Of a stretch of 64,000 nt of DNA, positions 17,131 through 25,513 are shown piece by piece. Made by a program: the position numbers and the translations under genes. The notes beneath the pieces were generated by a model. It was not told the origin of the DNA. It did no database searches and worked only from the letters and a program-made list of their open reading frames with translations. The stretch's first letter is position 1, and each line of letters starts with the position of its first letter. Source of the stretch: Mesorhizobium sp. (GTDB lineage Bacteria > Pseudomonadota > Alphaproteobacteria > Rhizobiales > Rhizobiaceae); NCBI GenBank assembly GCA_004020875.1, contig SAPZ01000019.1:1-64000 (forward strand), in the 5' to 3' direction.

Positions 17131-17754
17131 ATGGGTGAGATGAAAGCGTATCCCAAATATTTCGAAAAGATCCGGATCCGGCCGGAGAAGGACGCGGAGC
17201 TGAAGTCGCGCGCGCCGATCTGCCAGTGGGATGGTTGCAACGAAGCCGGCACGCACCGGGCGCCGGTCGGGCGCCTAAAGGAAGGCGAGTATTTCCGCTT
17301 CTGCTTCGACCATGTGCGCGAATACAACAAAGGCTTCAACTACTTCTCCGGCGTGTCGGACAGCGAGATCGCCCGCTTCCAGAAAGAGGCGCTGACCGGC
17401 CACAGGCCGACTTGGCGCATGGGCGCCAACGGCGGCGGGACGCGCTCGGCGCCGGATTTCGCGCAGCAGCGCTCGGGGCGCGCCGGCTACTACAACCGCA
17501 TGCGCGATCCGTTCAATCTGTTCGGTTCAGGCTCGCGCGAGCCGCGCGAACGCAAGGCAAAGCCGCTTGAGGCCAAGGCGCTGGAAACGCTTGGCCTTGA
17601 TACAAAGGCGACTGGTCAGGACATCAAGGCGCGTTATAAGGAACTGGTTAAGCGCCACCATCCGGATGCGAATGGCGGCGACAGAGGTTCGGAAGACCGG
17701 TTCCGCGATGTGCTGCAGGCCTATCGCGTGCTCAAGCAGGCAGGATTGTGCTGA
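17131..17754 (+). CDS. J-domain protein with N-terminal Cys/His motif
   Basis: A 207-residue DnaJ-class cochaperone. Unusually the J domain is C-terminal (about residues 145-207) with the HPD tripeptide in KRHHPDANGGD. The N-terminal part has CQWDGC and, after ~30 residues, CFDHVREYN, spaced like a small zinc-binding site. A middle linker rich in Gly, Arg and Ser separates them. This gene commonly precedes cobS in rhizobia. It probably stimulates DnaK ATPase toward a specific client; the client is unknown. Confidence 0.88.
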   Translation: MGEMKAYPKYFEKIRIRPEKDAELKSRAPICQWDGCNEAGTHRAPVGRLKEGEYFRFCFDHVREYNKGFNYFSGVSDSEIARFQKEALTGHRPTWRMGANGGGTRSAPDFAQQRSGRAGYYNRMRDPFNLFGSGSREPRERKAKPLEAKALETLGLDTKATGQDIKARYKELVKRHHPDANGGDRGSEDRFRDVLQAYRVLKQAGLC

Positions 17755-17775
17755 GCGGCCCTACGGTCCGTGTCG

Positions 17776-17802
17776 TTTTCCAACTTTCATAAGGTTGGAA
17801 AA
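17776..17802. repeat. dyad in the cobS leader
   Basis: TTTTCCAAC and GTTGGAAAA form a perfect 9-bp inverted repeat around a 9-nt loop, 75 bp upstream of the chosen cobS start. It may be an operator or RNA hairpin. It does not look like the conserved core of a cobalamin riboswitch. Confidence 0.45.
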
Positions 17803-17877
17803 GGCTCTAAGACCGCCCCCGGACAAAATCGATTGCCGGCGAAACGCGGCGTTTCGCCCGTGGAGACGTTGATAGAG

Positions 17878-18864
17878 ATGAACAAGGTCGATCGCGACAT
17901 CGCCAACCTGCCCGACACGACGGTGTCGGTGAAGGAGAAATTCGGTTTCGAGTCCAAGATGGTCGTTCCTGCCTATTCGGCGGCGACCGAGCATGTCCCG
18001 GACATCGATCCGGATTATCTGTTCGACAAGGCGACGACATTGGCGATCCTCGCCGGCTTTGCCTACAACCGCCGCGTGATGGTGTCGGGCTATCACGGCA
18101 CCGGCAAGTCGACGCATATCGAGCAGGTCGCGGCGCGGCTCAACTGGCCTTGCGTGCGCGTCAACCTCGACAGCCATGTCAGCCGTATCGACCTCGTCGG
18201 CAAGGACGCCATCGTCGTCAAGGAGGGCCTGCAGGTAACCGAGTTCCGCGACGGCATCCTGCCCTGGGCCTATCAGCACAATGTCGCGCTCTGCTTCGAC
18301 GAGTACGATGCCGGCCGGCCGGACGTGATGTTCGTCATCCAGCGCGTGCTGGAATCGTCGGGCCGGCTCACGCTGCTCGACCAGAGCCGTGTCATCCGCC
18401 CGCATCCGGCTTTCCGGCTGTTCGCCACCGCGAACACGGTCGGCCTCGGCGACACCACCGGCCTCTATCACGGCACGCAGCAGATCAACCAGGCGCAGAT
18501 GGACCGCTGGTCGATCGTCACCACGCTCAACTACCTGCCGCACGACAATGAGGTGAACATCGTGCTGGCCAAAGCCAAGCACTATCGCGACAACAAGGGC
18601 AGGGACATCGTCAACAAGATGGTGCGCGTCGCCGACATGACGCGCTCGGCCTTCATCAATGGCGACCTGTCGACCGTGATGAGCCCGCGTACCGTCATCA
18701 CCTGGGCCGAAAACGCCGAGATCTTCGGCGACATCGGCATGGCGTTCCGCCTGACCTTCCTCAACAAATGCGACGAGCTGGAGCGTTCGGTGGTTGCCGA
18801 GTTCTACCAGCGCGCCTTCGGCGAGGATCTGCCGGAGAGCGCCGCCAACATGGTGCTGGGTTAG
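17878..18864 (+). CDS. cobS: cobaltochelatase subunit CobS
   Basis: A 328-residue AAA+ ATPase subunit of the aerobic (CobNST) cobaltochelatase, which inserts Co2+ into hydrogenobyrinic acid a,c-diamide. Walker A is GYHGTGKS (71-78) and Walker B-like CFDEYDAG lies near residue 140. The start at 17878 (MNKVDRDIANLPDT) gives the family's usual length; an upstream in-frame ATG at 17770 would add a leader made from the dyad region. GGAG precedes the chosen start by 12 nt. Its partner cobT follows after 56 bp; cobN is not in the window. Confidence 0.96.
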   Translation: MNKVDRDIANLPDTTVSVKEKFGFESKMVVPAYSAATEHVPDIDPDYLFDKATTLAILAGFAYNRRVMVSGYHGTGKSTHIEQVAARLNWPCVRVNLDSHVSRIDLVGKDAIVVKEGLQVTEFRDGILPWAYQHNVALCFDEYDAGRPDVMFVIQRVLESSGRLTLLDQSRVIRPHPAFRLFATANTVGLGDTTGLYHGTQQINQAQMDRWSIVTTLNYLPHDNEVNIVLAKAKHYRDNKGRDIVNKMVRVADMTRSAFINGDLSTVMSPRTVITWAENAEIFGDIGMAFRLTFLNKCDELERSVVAEFYQRAFGEDLPESAANMVLG

Positions 18865-18871
18865 GCGCGCA

Positions 18872-18896
18872 GCTGAAAGGCCTCCAGCCTTTCAGC
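18872..18896. repeat. intercistronic hairpin between cobS and cobT
   Basis: GCTGAAAGGC and GCCTTTCAGC make a perfect 10-bp stem with a 5-nt loop, 7 bp after the cobS stop and 24 bp before the cobT ATG. No T-run follows, so it is more likely an mRNA-stabilising or processing hairpin than a terminator. Confidence 0.6.
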
Positions 18897-18920
18897 ATGA
18901 AAACGCGCAGGGAATGATCA

Positions 18921-20819
18921 ATGGCGGGTCCAGGCGACAACACGCGCAACAAGCCGAGGAACGGGTCTGAAGCGGACAGCTTCAAGCGCGCCGTCACCGT
19001 ATGCATGCGCGCCGTCGCCGGCGACAAGGATCTCGAGGTCGGCTTCGCCAAGGACCGGCCGGCTCTGGCCGGCAACCGCGCCCGGCTGCCCGAGCTGCCT
19101 AAGAAGGCCTCCCGTAACGACATCGCGATCACCCGCGGCATCGGCGATTCCATGGCGCTGAAGCGCGCCTGCCACGATCAGCGCATCCACAACAAGCTGG
19201 CGCCGGAAGGGAAGCTCGCGAGATCCATCTTCGACGCGGTCGAGCAGGCGCGCGTCGAGGCGATCGGCAGCCGCGCCATGCAGGGCGTGGCCGACAATAT
19301 CGGCTCGATGCTCGAGGACAAATACACCAAGGCGAATCTCGTTGACGTCAGGGACAAGGCCGACGCGCCGCTGGAAGAAGCGATCGCGCTGATCGTGCGC
19401 GAAAAACTCACCGGCCGGCCCGTGCCGAAGAGCGCGGAGCAGCTCGTCGATCTCTGGCGCCCCTGGGTCGAGGAAAAGGCGGGTGGCGACCTCGACGGCC
19501 TATCCGCCAAGCTGGAGGACCAGCAGGCCTTTGCCCGCGTCGTGCGCGACATGCTCGTTTCCATGGAGATGGCCGAGGAACTCGGCGACGACCAGGAAAC
19601 CGACGATTCCGAGGAAAACGAAGAGAACGAGCAGCAGGGCGAGGAACAGAGCGAGGAAGGCGGCGAGGAGGATTCAGGCTCGGAGCAGTCTCAGTCGGAA
19701 GATGCCGAAGCTTCCGCCGACGAGGAAGAGTCGGCCGAGACGGAGGCGACCGACGCCACATCCGACGACCTCTCCGACGACGATGATTCCGACGCCGAGA
19801 CGCCGGGCGAGGCAAAGCGCAACGACAACCCGTTCCTCAACCTGCCGAAGGAGATCGACTACAAGGTCTTCACCACCGCCTTCGACGAGACGGTGGGGGC
19901 CGAGGACCTTTGCGAGGAAGAGGAGCTCGACCGGCTGCGCGCCTTCCTCGACAAGCAGCTGGCCAACCTGTCGGGCGTCGTCGGGCGGCTCGCCAACCGG
20001 CTGCAGCGCCGGCTGATGGCGCAGCAGAACCGTTCCTGGGATTTCGATCTCGAAGAAGGCTATCTCGATCCGGCGCGGCTGGTGCGCGTCGTCATCGATC
20101 CGATGCAGCCGCTCTCCTTCAAGCAGGAGCGCGACGCCAAGTTCCGCGACACGGTGGTGTCGCTGGTGCTCGACAATTCTGGCTCGATGCGCGGCCGGCC
20201 AATTACGGTCGCGGCGACCTGCGCCGACATCCTGGCGCGCACGCTGGAGCGCTGCGGCGTTTCGGTCGAAATCCTCGGCTTCACCACGCGGGCCTGGAAA
20301 GGCGGGCAGGCTCGCGAGAAATGGCTGAAAGACGGCAAGCCCCCCAATCCCGGACGGCTCAACGATCTGCGCCACATCATCTACAAGTCCGCCGACCATC
20401 CATGGCGGCGCGCGCGGCGCAATCTCGGGCTGATGATGCGCGAGGGCCTGCTCAAGGAAAATATCGACGGCGAGGCGCTGCTTTGGGCGCATAACCGGCT
20501 GATCGGCCGGCCCGAGCAGCGCAAGATCCTGATGATGATCTCGGACGGAGCGCCGGTCGACGATTCGACGCTCTCGGTCAATCCGGGCAACTATCTGGAG
20601 CGCCATCTGCGGGCGGTCATCGAGCTGATCGAGACGCGCTCGCCGGTCGAACTCTTGGCGATCGGCATCGGCCATGACGTCACGCGCTATTATCGCCGCG
20701 CCGTCACCATCGTCGATGCAGAGGAACTGGCCGGCGCCATGACCGAGCAGCTCGCCTCGCTGTTCGGCGAGGAGAGCGCGCGCGACACGCGCCGCGGCGG
20801 TTTGCGGCGCGCCGGATGA
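18921..20819 (+). CDS. cobT: cobaltochelatase subunit CobT
   Basis: A 632-residue subunit of the aerobic cobaltochelatase. Its N-terminal helical region is followed by a long Glu/Asp/Ser-rich acidic linker (about residues 215-295) and a C-terminal von Willebrand A domain with MIDAS DNSGSMRG (near 415) plus SDGAPVDDS. This three-part layout is diagnostic. CobT forms the ring complex with CobS. Its TGA overlaps the ATG of the decayed esterase gene by 4 bp, showing the downstream gene was once cotranscribed. Confidence 0.96.
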   Translation: MAGPGDNTRNKPRNGSEADSFKRAVTVCMRAVAGDKDLEVGFAKDRPALAGNRARLPELPKKASRNDIAITRGIGDSMALKRACHDQRIHNKLAPEGKLARSIFDAVEQARVEAIGSRAMQGVADNIGSMLEDKYTKANLVDVRDKADAPLEEAIALIVREKLTGRPVPKSAEQLVDLWRPWVEEKAGGDLDGLSAKLEDQQAFARVVRDMLVSMEMAEELGDDQETDDSEENEENEQQGEEQSEEGGEEDSGSEQSQSEDAEASADEEESAETEATDATSDDLSDDDDSDAETPGEAKRNDNPFLNLPKEIDYKVFTTAFDETVGAEDLCEEEELDRLRAFLDKQLANLSGVVGRLANRLQRRLMAQQNRSWDFDLEEGYLDPARLVRVVIDPMQPLSFKQERDAKFRDTVVSLVLDNSGSMRGRPITVAATCADILARTLERCGVSVEILGFTTRAWKGGQAREKWLKDGKPPNPGRLNDLRHIIYKSADHPWRRARRNLGLMMREGLLKENIDGEALLWAHNRLIGRPEQRKILMMISDGAPVDDSTLSVNPGNYLERHLRAVIELIETRSPVELLAIGIGHDVTRYYRRAVTIVDAEELAGAMTEQLASLFGEESARDTRRGGLRRAG

Positions 20820-21828
20820 TCTTTTCGGCGCGGCGTGCGCGGCGGACGCTCGTCGCCTGCGTGCTGACCTGCGCCTCGCCGGCCATCGCCGCCTAGAGTG
20901 CATCCGTCGAGACCGTCGAGATTTCGGCGCGGCCGATCACCCAGTTCCATACCGGCCACGACGAGACGCGGTTCGGGCCTTTCGAATTCGTCGGCGGGCT
21001 GGAGATGACCTCGCCTGCGCGCGATTTCGGCGCGCTGTCGGCGCTTCGCTTTCTCAAGGCGGGGCGCGACTTCATCGGGGTTGCCGACACCGGCTTCTGG
21101 TTCTTCGGCATAATTATACAGACGCCGACAAGCGCCCCTCGGGCGTCAAGAATTTCCGGATGCAGCAGATGGTCGACGCTTCGGGCCGGCCGATCGACCG
21201 GAAGTGGGATGTCGACGCGGAAGGGTTCGCGGTGAAGGACGGCGTCGCCACCGTCGGCTTCGAGCGCGACCAGCGCGTCGCCCAGTTCAAGATTGATCCC
21301 GACAATATGAAAGCGCCGGTCAGGCAGCTCGATTGCCTGGTCCCCGCCAGGGAGCTGCGCCAGAACCGCGGCTTCGAGACCGTCGCCCACGCCAATCCTT
21401 ATGGGCAGCACGCGGGCGGCCTGGTCGTGGTTTCGGAAGGAGTCTCGACATATCAAGCAATGTCTACGCCGCTATCATCGAAGGGCCGCACAAAGGCGTC
21501 TTCACCATCAAGCGCAACGGCGATTTCGACATTACCGACGGTGCCTTCCTGCCGGACGGCGACCTGCTGCTTGGAGCGCAGCTTCTCGATCGCGCGCGGG
21601 GTGAAGATGCGGCTGCGGCGCATCTATGGCGGTAGCGTCGAGAAGGGTGCGCTCGCCGATGGGCCTGTGCTGATGGAGGCCGGCATGGGCTACCAGATCG
21701 AGAATTTGGAAGGTCTCGACGTCTGGACCCGCGATGATGGCGCGCCGATGCTGTCGCTGATATCCGACGACAACCATTCGATCCTGCAGCGCAACCTCTA
21801 CCTGGAATTCATCCTGCACCAGGACTGA
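20816..21828 (+). pseudogene. decayed esterase-like phytase-family gene
   Basis: The ATG at 20816 overlaps the cobT stop. It gives a 26-residue signal-like peptide ending SPAIAA, then an in-frame TAG (20894-20896). Beyond it the same frame continues with family-like sequence (RPITQFHTGHDETRFGPFEFVGGLEM). The frame then shifts near 21109-21121, and again near 21445 and 21570, where the segment NVYAAIIEGPHKGVFTIKRN lies in a different frame before the frame of the C terminus (NLYLEFILHQD) resumes. Joined, the pieces make about 337 residues of an esterase-like phytase-domain protein. One stop and three shifts make it non-functional unless the sequence has errors. Confidence 0.85.
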
Positions 21829-21864
21829 GGGGTTTCGGCTTTGCCGACGGCGAGCGCTGCGAGG

Positions 21865-22671
21865 TTACCGGCCGACGTGGCGGACTTCGTTCATCACGAA
21901 ATTGGCGGCGCGCTTGCTGCGGTTGCGGATCTTGAGCGTCGCGGTGTTGTCGACGAGATAGGTGTGAAGGATGCTGTCGCGGGTGCGGACTTCCGGTCCG
22001 ATGGTGTCGACCGCATGCCAGGTGTCGGTGCCGACCGCAAAGGCGTAGCCCGTGTTCGGCGAAAACGACATCCGGTGCGAATTCTCGAAGCCCCCGTCCG
22101 GCATGCGCTCGGCGAAGCGGGTGCCGATATGGTTGATCGAGTCATCCTCCGGCAAATAGAACTGGACCGTGATGCCCTTCCATTTCGTGTCGGTGTGGAA
22201 ACCGATCTTGTAGCCCGGCACATCGCGCGTCAGCATCGGCACCGGATACATGCCGACCTTCATGAAGTCCGAGCCGAACCGGCGCGCCAGGCCCGGGGCA
22301 AGGCGGCGCATGAAGGCGTCCTTCAGTTCCGGCGCATGCAATGCCTTGCCGACCAGGGCCCAGACGGCCCGTTTCTCGGCTGGCAGATGGCGGATATATT
22401 CGGGGTAGAGGTCGATCTTGATCCGCGTCGCGGTGCCATCGGCCTTGATGTTCACATTGTTGCGGCCCTTGAGCGCACGATATTCGCGCGCCTCCGGCAT
22501 GGCGGCGCGCATGCGCCGATAGAGGTCCGCCGGGAAGACATCGGTCATTTCCAGATGCCAGAACGGCTTTTCCACGAAGGTGGCGCGGTTCACCGCCTCC
22601 ACCATGTGGGAGACAACATGCTGCAGCGTTTGTTTGGCTGACGCCGTCGCCGCGCCGTCTATGGCCGACAT
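21865..22671 (-). CDS. 2OG-Fe(II) oxygenase-like protein
   Basis: A 268-residue protein. The core has HTDTKWKGITVQFYLP, supplying the HxD iron ligands, and later GTDTWHAVDTIG with the distal His and an Arg (VRTRDS) that would bind 2-oxoglutarate. It resembles hydroxylases found in rhizobial surface-glycan or small-molecule clusters. The start at 22671 follows AAAGGTT; an ATG at 22707 is possible. The adjacent GT-C gene on the same strand starts 2 kb upstream, 215 bp separate the two coding regions. Substrate unknown. Confidence 0.7.
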   Translation of the reverse strand: MSAIDGAATASAKQTLQHVVSHMVEAVNRATFVEKPFWHLEMTDVFPADLYRRMRAAMPEAREYRALKGRNNVNIKADGTATRIKIDLYPEYIRHLPAEKRAVWALVGKALHAPELKDAFMRRLAPGLARRFGSDFMKVGMYPVPMLTRDVPGYKIGFHTDTKWKGITVQFYLPEDDSINHIGTRFAERMPDGGFENSHRMSFSPNTGYAFAVGTDTWHAVDTIGPEVRTRDSILHTYLVDNTATLKIRNRSKRAANFVMNEVRHVGR

Positions 22672-22886
22672 GGATAACCTTTCCCCATCCCAAAGAACCC
22701 TGAACACAAATTTCTTGAATAGATATATCGCTGACCGCGCGGAATGCTAACCAAAGCGCAGGCTGGATTGCAATGATCCACGGACTGACTTCAATCGCGG
22801 TTTCCAAATCACGAGGTGATGTTGCATCGACCCAAAGCAAGAGCAAGGCATCCGGCGACAATGCTGATTTGGCCGCAAGCCGATAT

Positions 22887-24704
22887 TCAACGGACCTTGT
22901 AGATCTCGATCGGCTTCCCCGCGGTCGTCTGGTCAAGTTCAAGCCATGCCGGCACGTCGCCCCGCAGCAACGCCGCGGCAAGGCCATCCGGCGCGTCCAG
23001 GCCCAGCGATATCTCTTCTGTGTTGCCGCGGCAGACCGCGACCAGTCCGACGCGCTCGCGCGCAATGACGGCGCGGGCAGCGTCCGGGGCACCCATGAAG
23101 GCGTCGAGCATGGCGAGGTTGCCGGCCACATTGCGGTGGTAAGGGCCGGCCAGCGCCCGGTGGCCGGTGAACATCAATATCCCCGAGCCGAGATTGGACG
23201 AGGCAAGCACCGTCGTCGCGGGCAGGGCGGCCAGATGTTGGAAGTCGGCCGGCTTGCCGCAGGTCACGGCATGGTCGGGATCAGAATTGATCCGCTGCGG
23301 CGCCTTCTGGATAACGGATTGCGCCGCCACCGCGACCCCGGCCCAGGTCGCATTGAGCGAGACCAGCCACGCCATGACAATGCCCATGGAGATGCGCCAT
23401 GAGGGCACGGTGCTTGCCCTGTAACGGATCTTCGCGATCCAGGCCGAGAGCGGCAGCACGGCGAAGGCAACGGAGAAGGTCGAGCCGCGCACCTGCCAGA
23501 GGCTGACGCCGAAGGCGACGACAAGCAGGATGGCGGCGAGCATCTCCTCGCGGCGCAGGCGACGGCTTCGCAGCTGAAAGCCGATCAGCAGCATGGCGAT
23601 GAAGGGCGTCACATAGCGCGCCGCCATCAGCTTTGGCTGGTGGATGGCGACGCTCCAGAAGGGCTGCGCTTCGACAACGTCGGCCAGCCAATAGGTGCGA
23701 ATGCGTTCGTCCATGCCCGCATAGGGTGACCCCAGGCATTGCGGGAAGAACACGACCGCCACGGCCGCGACCATCACCGCCAGCGCCAGCATCGAGACAA
23801 GCCTGGCCCTCGCCGTCGACGCGGTCAACGCGCTGGCGATCGCGAGGCCAAAGCCGGAAAGTGCCGCAACCGCGAACTGGAAGGATGAGAAGGCGTCACA
23901 CTGAGCGACGCCCCAGTCGGACGGCCGGATGGTCGCCACGAAGACCATCAAGGCGATGTCGGCAAATCCAAGGCCGAAGCCTCGCGCGGTGGCGCGCTCC
24001 TTATCGTCGAGGACGAACAGGACCGCCGCGCAGATGCCGAGCGTCGCCACATAGGGAGCGGTCTCCATACCGACAGTGAGCGTCAAGCCGGCGCAAATGC
24101 CTGAAAGCAGGGCGGCAGGCCGCCAGGAGGGCGCTTCCATCACCAGCCAGAGGCCGGCCGCCGTCAGCAGCAGCTGGACATTGTGATGATCAATCACGCC
24201 GGGGCTGTAGATCACTAGGTAGAACAGCGCTGCCGTCGACAGGATGAGCGAGGGCATCGCGACGTCGGCGCCGGCGTAGCGCCGCGAGGCGCGCATGAGC
24301 ACGAATATGGTCAGTCCATAGAGCGCGGTCGGCCAGATGATCTGCGCGGCGCGTTCGGCGGTGGCGGTGCTGGCGCCGAGCGCATCGAAGGCCATGACAA
24401 GCAATGCGAGCGGCGCATCCACGAGCCGGGACCAGTGCATGAGGAAGCCGCCCGCCGTGCCCATCCTGTATTGATGGAGATCGAACCAGCCCTGGCCGGC
24501 AAGCAGGTCGCGGACCTCGACCAGCCGCAGCATGCTGTCATTGTCCGCGCCATAATCGCGAAGCGAGGGGAAACCGGAGACAACGTTGATCGTCAGCACC
24601 ACCAGGGTGGCGCATGCCGCAAGCAGGAGATCATTTTTCCAACCGGTGGCGCGCACGATCATGGTGGTTGCAATGCCTTGGGAGCCTCCGCGATCCTCCA
24701 CCAT
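22887..24704 (-). CDS. polytopic GT-C-like membrane protein (STT3/glycosyltransferase-type)
   Basis: About 605 residues with roughly 11-13 hydrophobic segments and a C-terminal ~130-residue soluble part. The first periplasmic loop carries an acidic DYGADND motif, and a later loop has SPGVIDHHN. Both are placed as in lipid-linked GT-C enzymes such as STT3-type transferases. I chose the ATG at 24704 because an earlier frame overlaps the upstream gene; MIVRATGWKND (24662) is another possible start. The function is probably glycosyl transfer outside the inner membrane, unproven. Confidence 0.65.
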   Translation of the reverse strand: MVEDRGGSQGIATTMIVRATGWKNDLLLAACATLVVLTINVVSGFPSLRDYGADNDSMLRLVEVRDLLAGQGWFDLHQYRMGTAGGFLMHWSRLVDAPLALLVMAFDALGASTATAERAAQIIWPTALYGLTIFVLMRASRRYAGADVAMPSLILSTAALFYLVIYSPGVIDHHNVQLLLTAAGLWLVMEAPSWRPAALLSGICAGLTLTVGMETAPYVATLGICAAVLFVLDDKERATARGFGLGFADIALMVFVATIRPSDWGVAQCDAFSSFQFAVAALSGFGLAIASALTASTARARLVSMLALAVMVAAVAVVFFPQCLGSPYAGMDERIRTYWLADVVEAQPFWSVAIHQPKLMAARYVTPFIAMLLIGFQLRSRRLRREEMLAAILLVVAFGVSLWQVRGSTFSVAFAVLPLSAWIAKIRYRASTVPSWRISMGIVMAWLVSLNATWAGVAVAAQSVIQKAPQRINSDPDHAVTCGKPADFQHLAALPATTVLASSNLGSGILMFTGHRALAGPYHRNVAGNLAMLDAFMGAPDAARAVIARERVGLVAVCRGNTEEISLGLDAPDGLAAALLRGDVPAWLELDQTTAGKPIEIYKVR

Positions 24705-24747
24705 CAGCCGTAACAAAGCGTAAAGCGGCCGTGGCAATCCTGTCGGC

Positions 24748-25422
24748 TCAGGGCCCTTTGGCTGCAATCCAGATCATGTGGCGCGCGCCGCGCTTGCCGT
24801 GGGCGCGCGTGTTGACCTCCTCGACCGCGAAGCCTGCCTGCTTCAGTCGCCGGGTGAAGCCGCTGTCCGGCCCCTGCGACCAGACCGCCAGCACGCCGCC
24901 TGGCTTCAATGCGGCACGCGCGGCGGCCAGCCCGGCCGCATCATAGAGTGAGTCATTGCCCTTGTAGACGATGCCCTCGGGACCATTGTCGACGTCGAGC
25001 AGGATGGCGTCCCAAGCGGCTTTCTGCGCCCTTATCAGCTGGCCGACATCGCCCTCGCGAACGGTGACGCGAGGATCGTCGAGGCAGCCGCCGAAGATCG
25101 TCGACATCGGGCCGCGCGCCCAGGCGACGACCGCTGGGACAAGCTCCGCGACCGTGACGGCGGCGTCCTCCTCGAGCGCGGCGAGAGCGGCGCGCAAGGT
25201 GAAGCCCATGCCGAGCCCGCCGATGAGAATGCCTGGCCGCTTGCGTTCGGCGATTCGCTCGCAGGAAAACCTGGCGAGCGCCTCCTCCGAGCCGCTGAGG
25301 CGGCTGTTCATCAGTTCGTTGGCGCCGAGCATGATCGAAAACTCAGTGCCGCGCTGCTTCAGGCGCAGTTCTTGGCCGCCATCGGGCGTGCGGGCGGAAT
25401 CAAGCTGAACCCAGGGGATCAC
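24748..25422 (-). CDS. spermidine synthase-like methyltransferase-fold protein
   Basis: A 224-residue Rossmann protein with ILIGGLGMGFTLRAAL (nucleotide-binding loop), VAELVPAVVAWAR and DAILLDVDNGPEG, as in polyamine aminopropyltransferase relatives. The start is called at GTG 25422 (VIPWVQLD). Upstream in-frame sequence lies within a dispersed repeat and gives nonsense-like residues. It follows the YhhQ-type gene by about 85 bp across that repeat and precedes the GT-C gene by 43 bp. True substrate unknown. Confidence 0.75.
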   Translation of the reverse strand: MIPWVQLDSARTPDGGQELRLKQRGTEFSIMLGANELMNSRLSGSEEALARFSCERIAERKRPGILIGGLGMGFTLRAALAALEEDAAVTVAELVPAVVAWARGPMSTIFGGCLDDPRVTVREGDVGQLIRAQKAAWDAILLDVDNGPEGIVYKGNDSLYDAAGLAAARAALKPGGVLAVWSQGPDSGFTRRLKQAGFAVEEVNTRAHGKRGARHMIWIAAKGP

Positions 25423-25440
25423 GGCCTGGTTCCGCTTCTC

Positions 25441-25513
25441 GGGATCATGCTCTCTCGTTCTGTTTGGAGCATGATCTTCTCCAAAAACCGGTTCCCACTT
25501 TTTGGGATCATGC
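25441..25513. repeat. dispersed rhizobial intergenic repeat (GGATCATG element)
   Basis: The outer ends GGGATCATGC and an inner GAGCATGATC...GGTTCCCACTTTTTGGGATCATGC stretch are of a type I know as highly repeated between genes in Mesorhizobium and relatives. Inverted GATCATGC/GCATGATC pairs give it hairpin potential. It overlaps the end of the YhhQ-type gene, supplying its TGA. Only one copy is in the window, so the repeat status rests on memory. Confidence 0.65.

Noticed and set aside
17755..17877. Cobalamin riboswitch upstream of cobS
   Set aside because: Only a simple 9-bp dyad is present; I could not find the conserved B12-box pattern or the long multi-stem layout.
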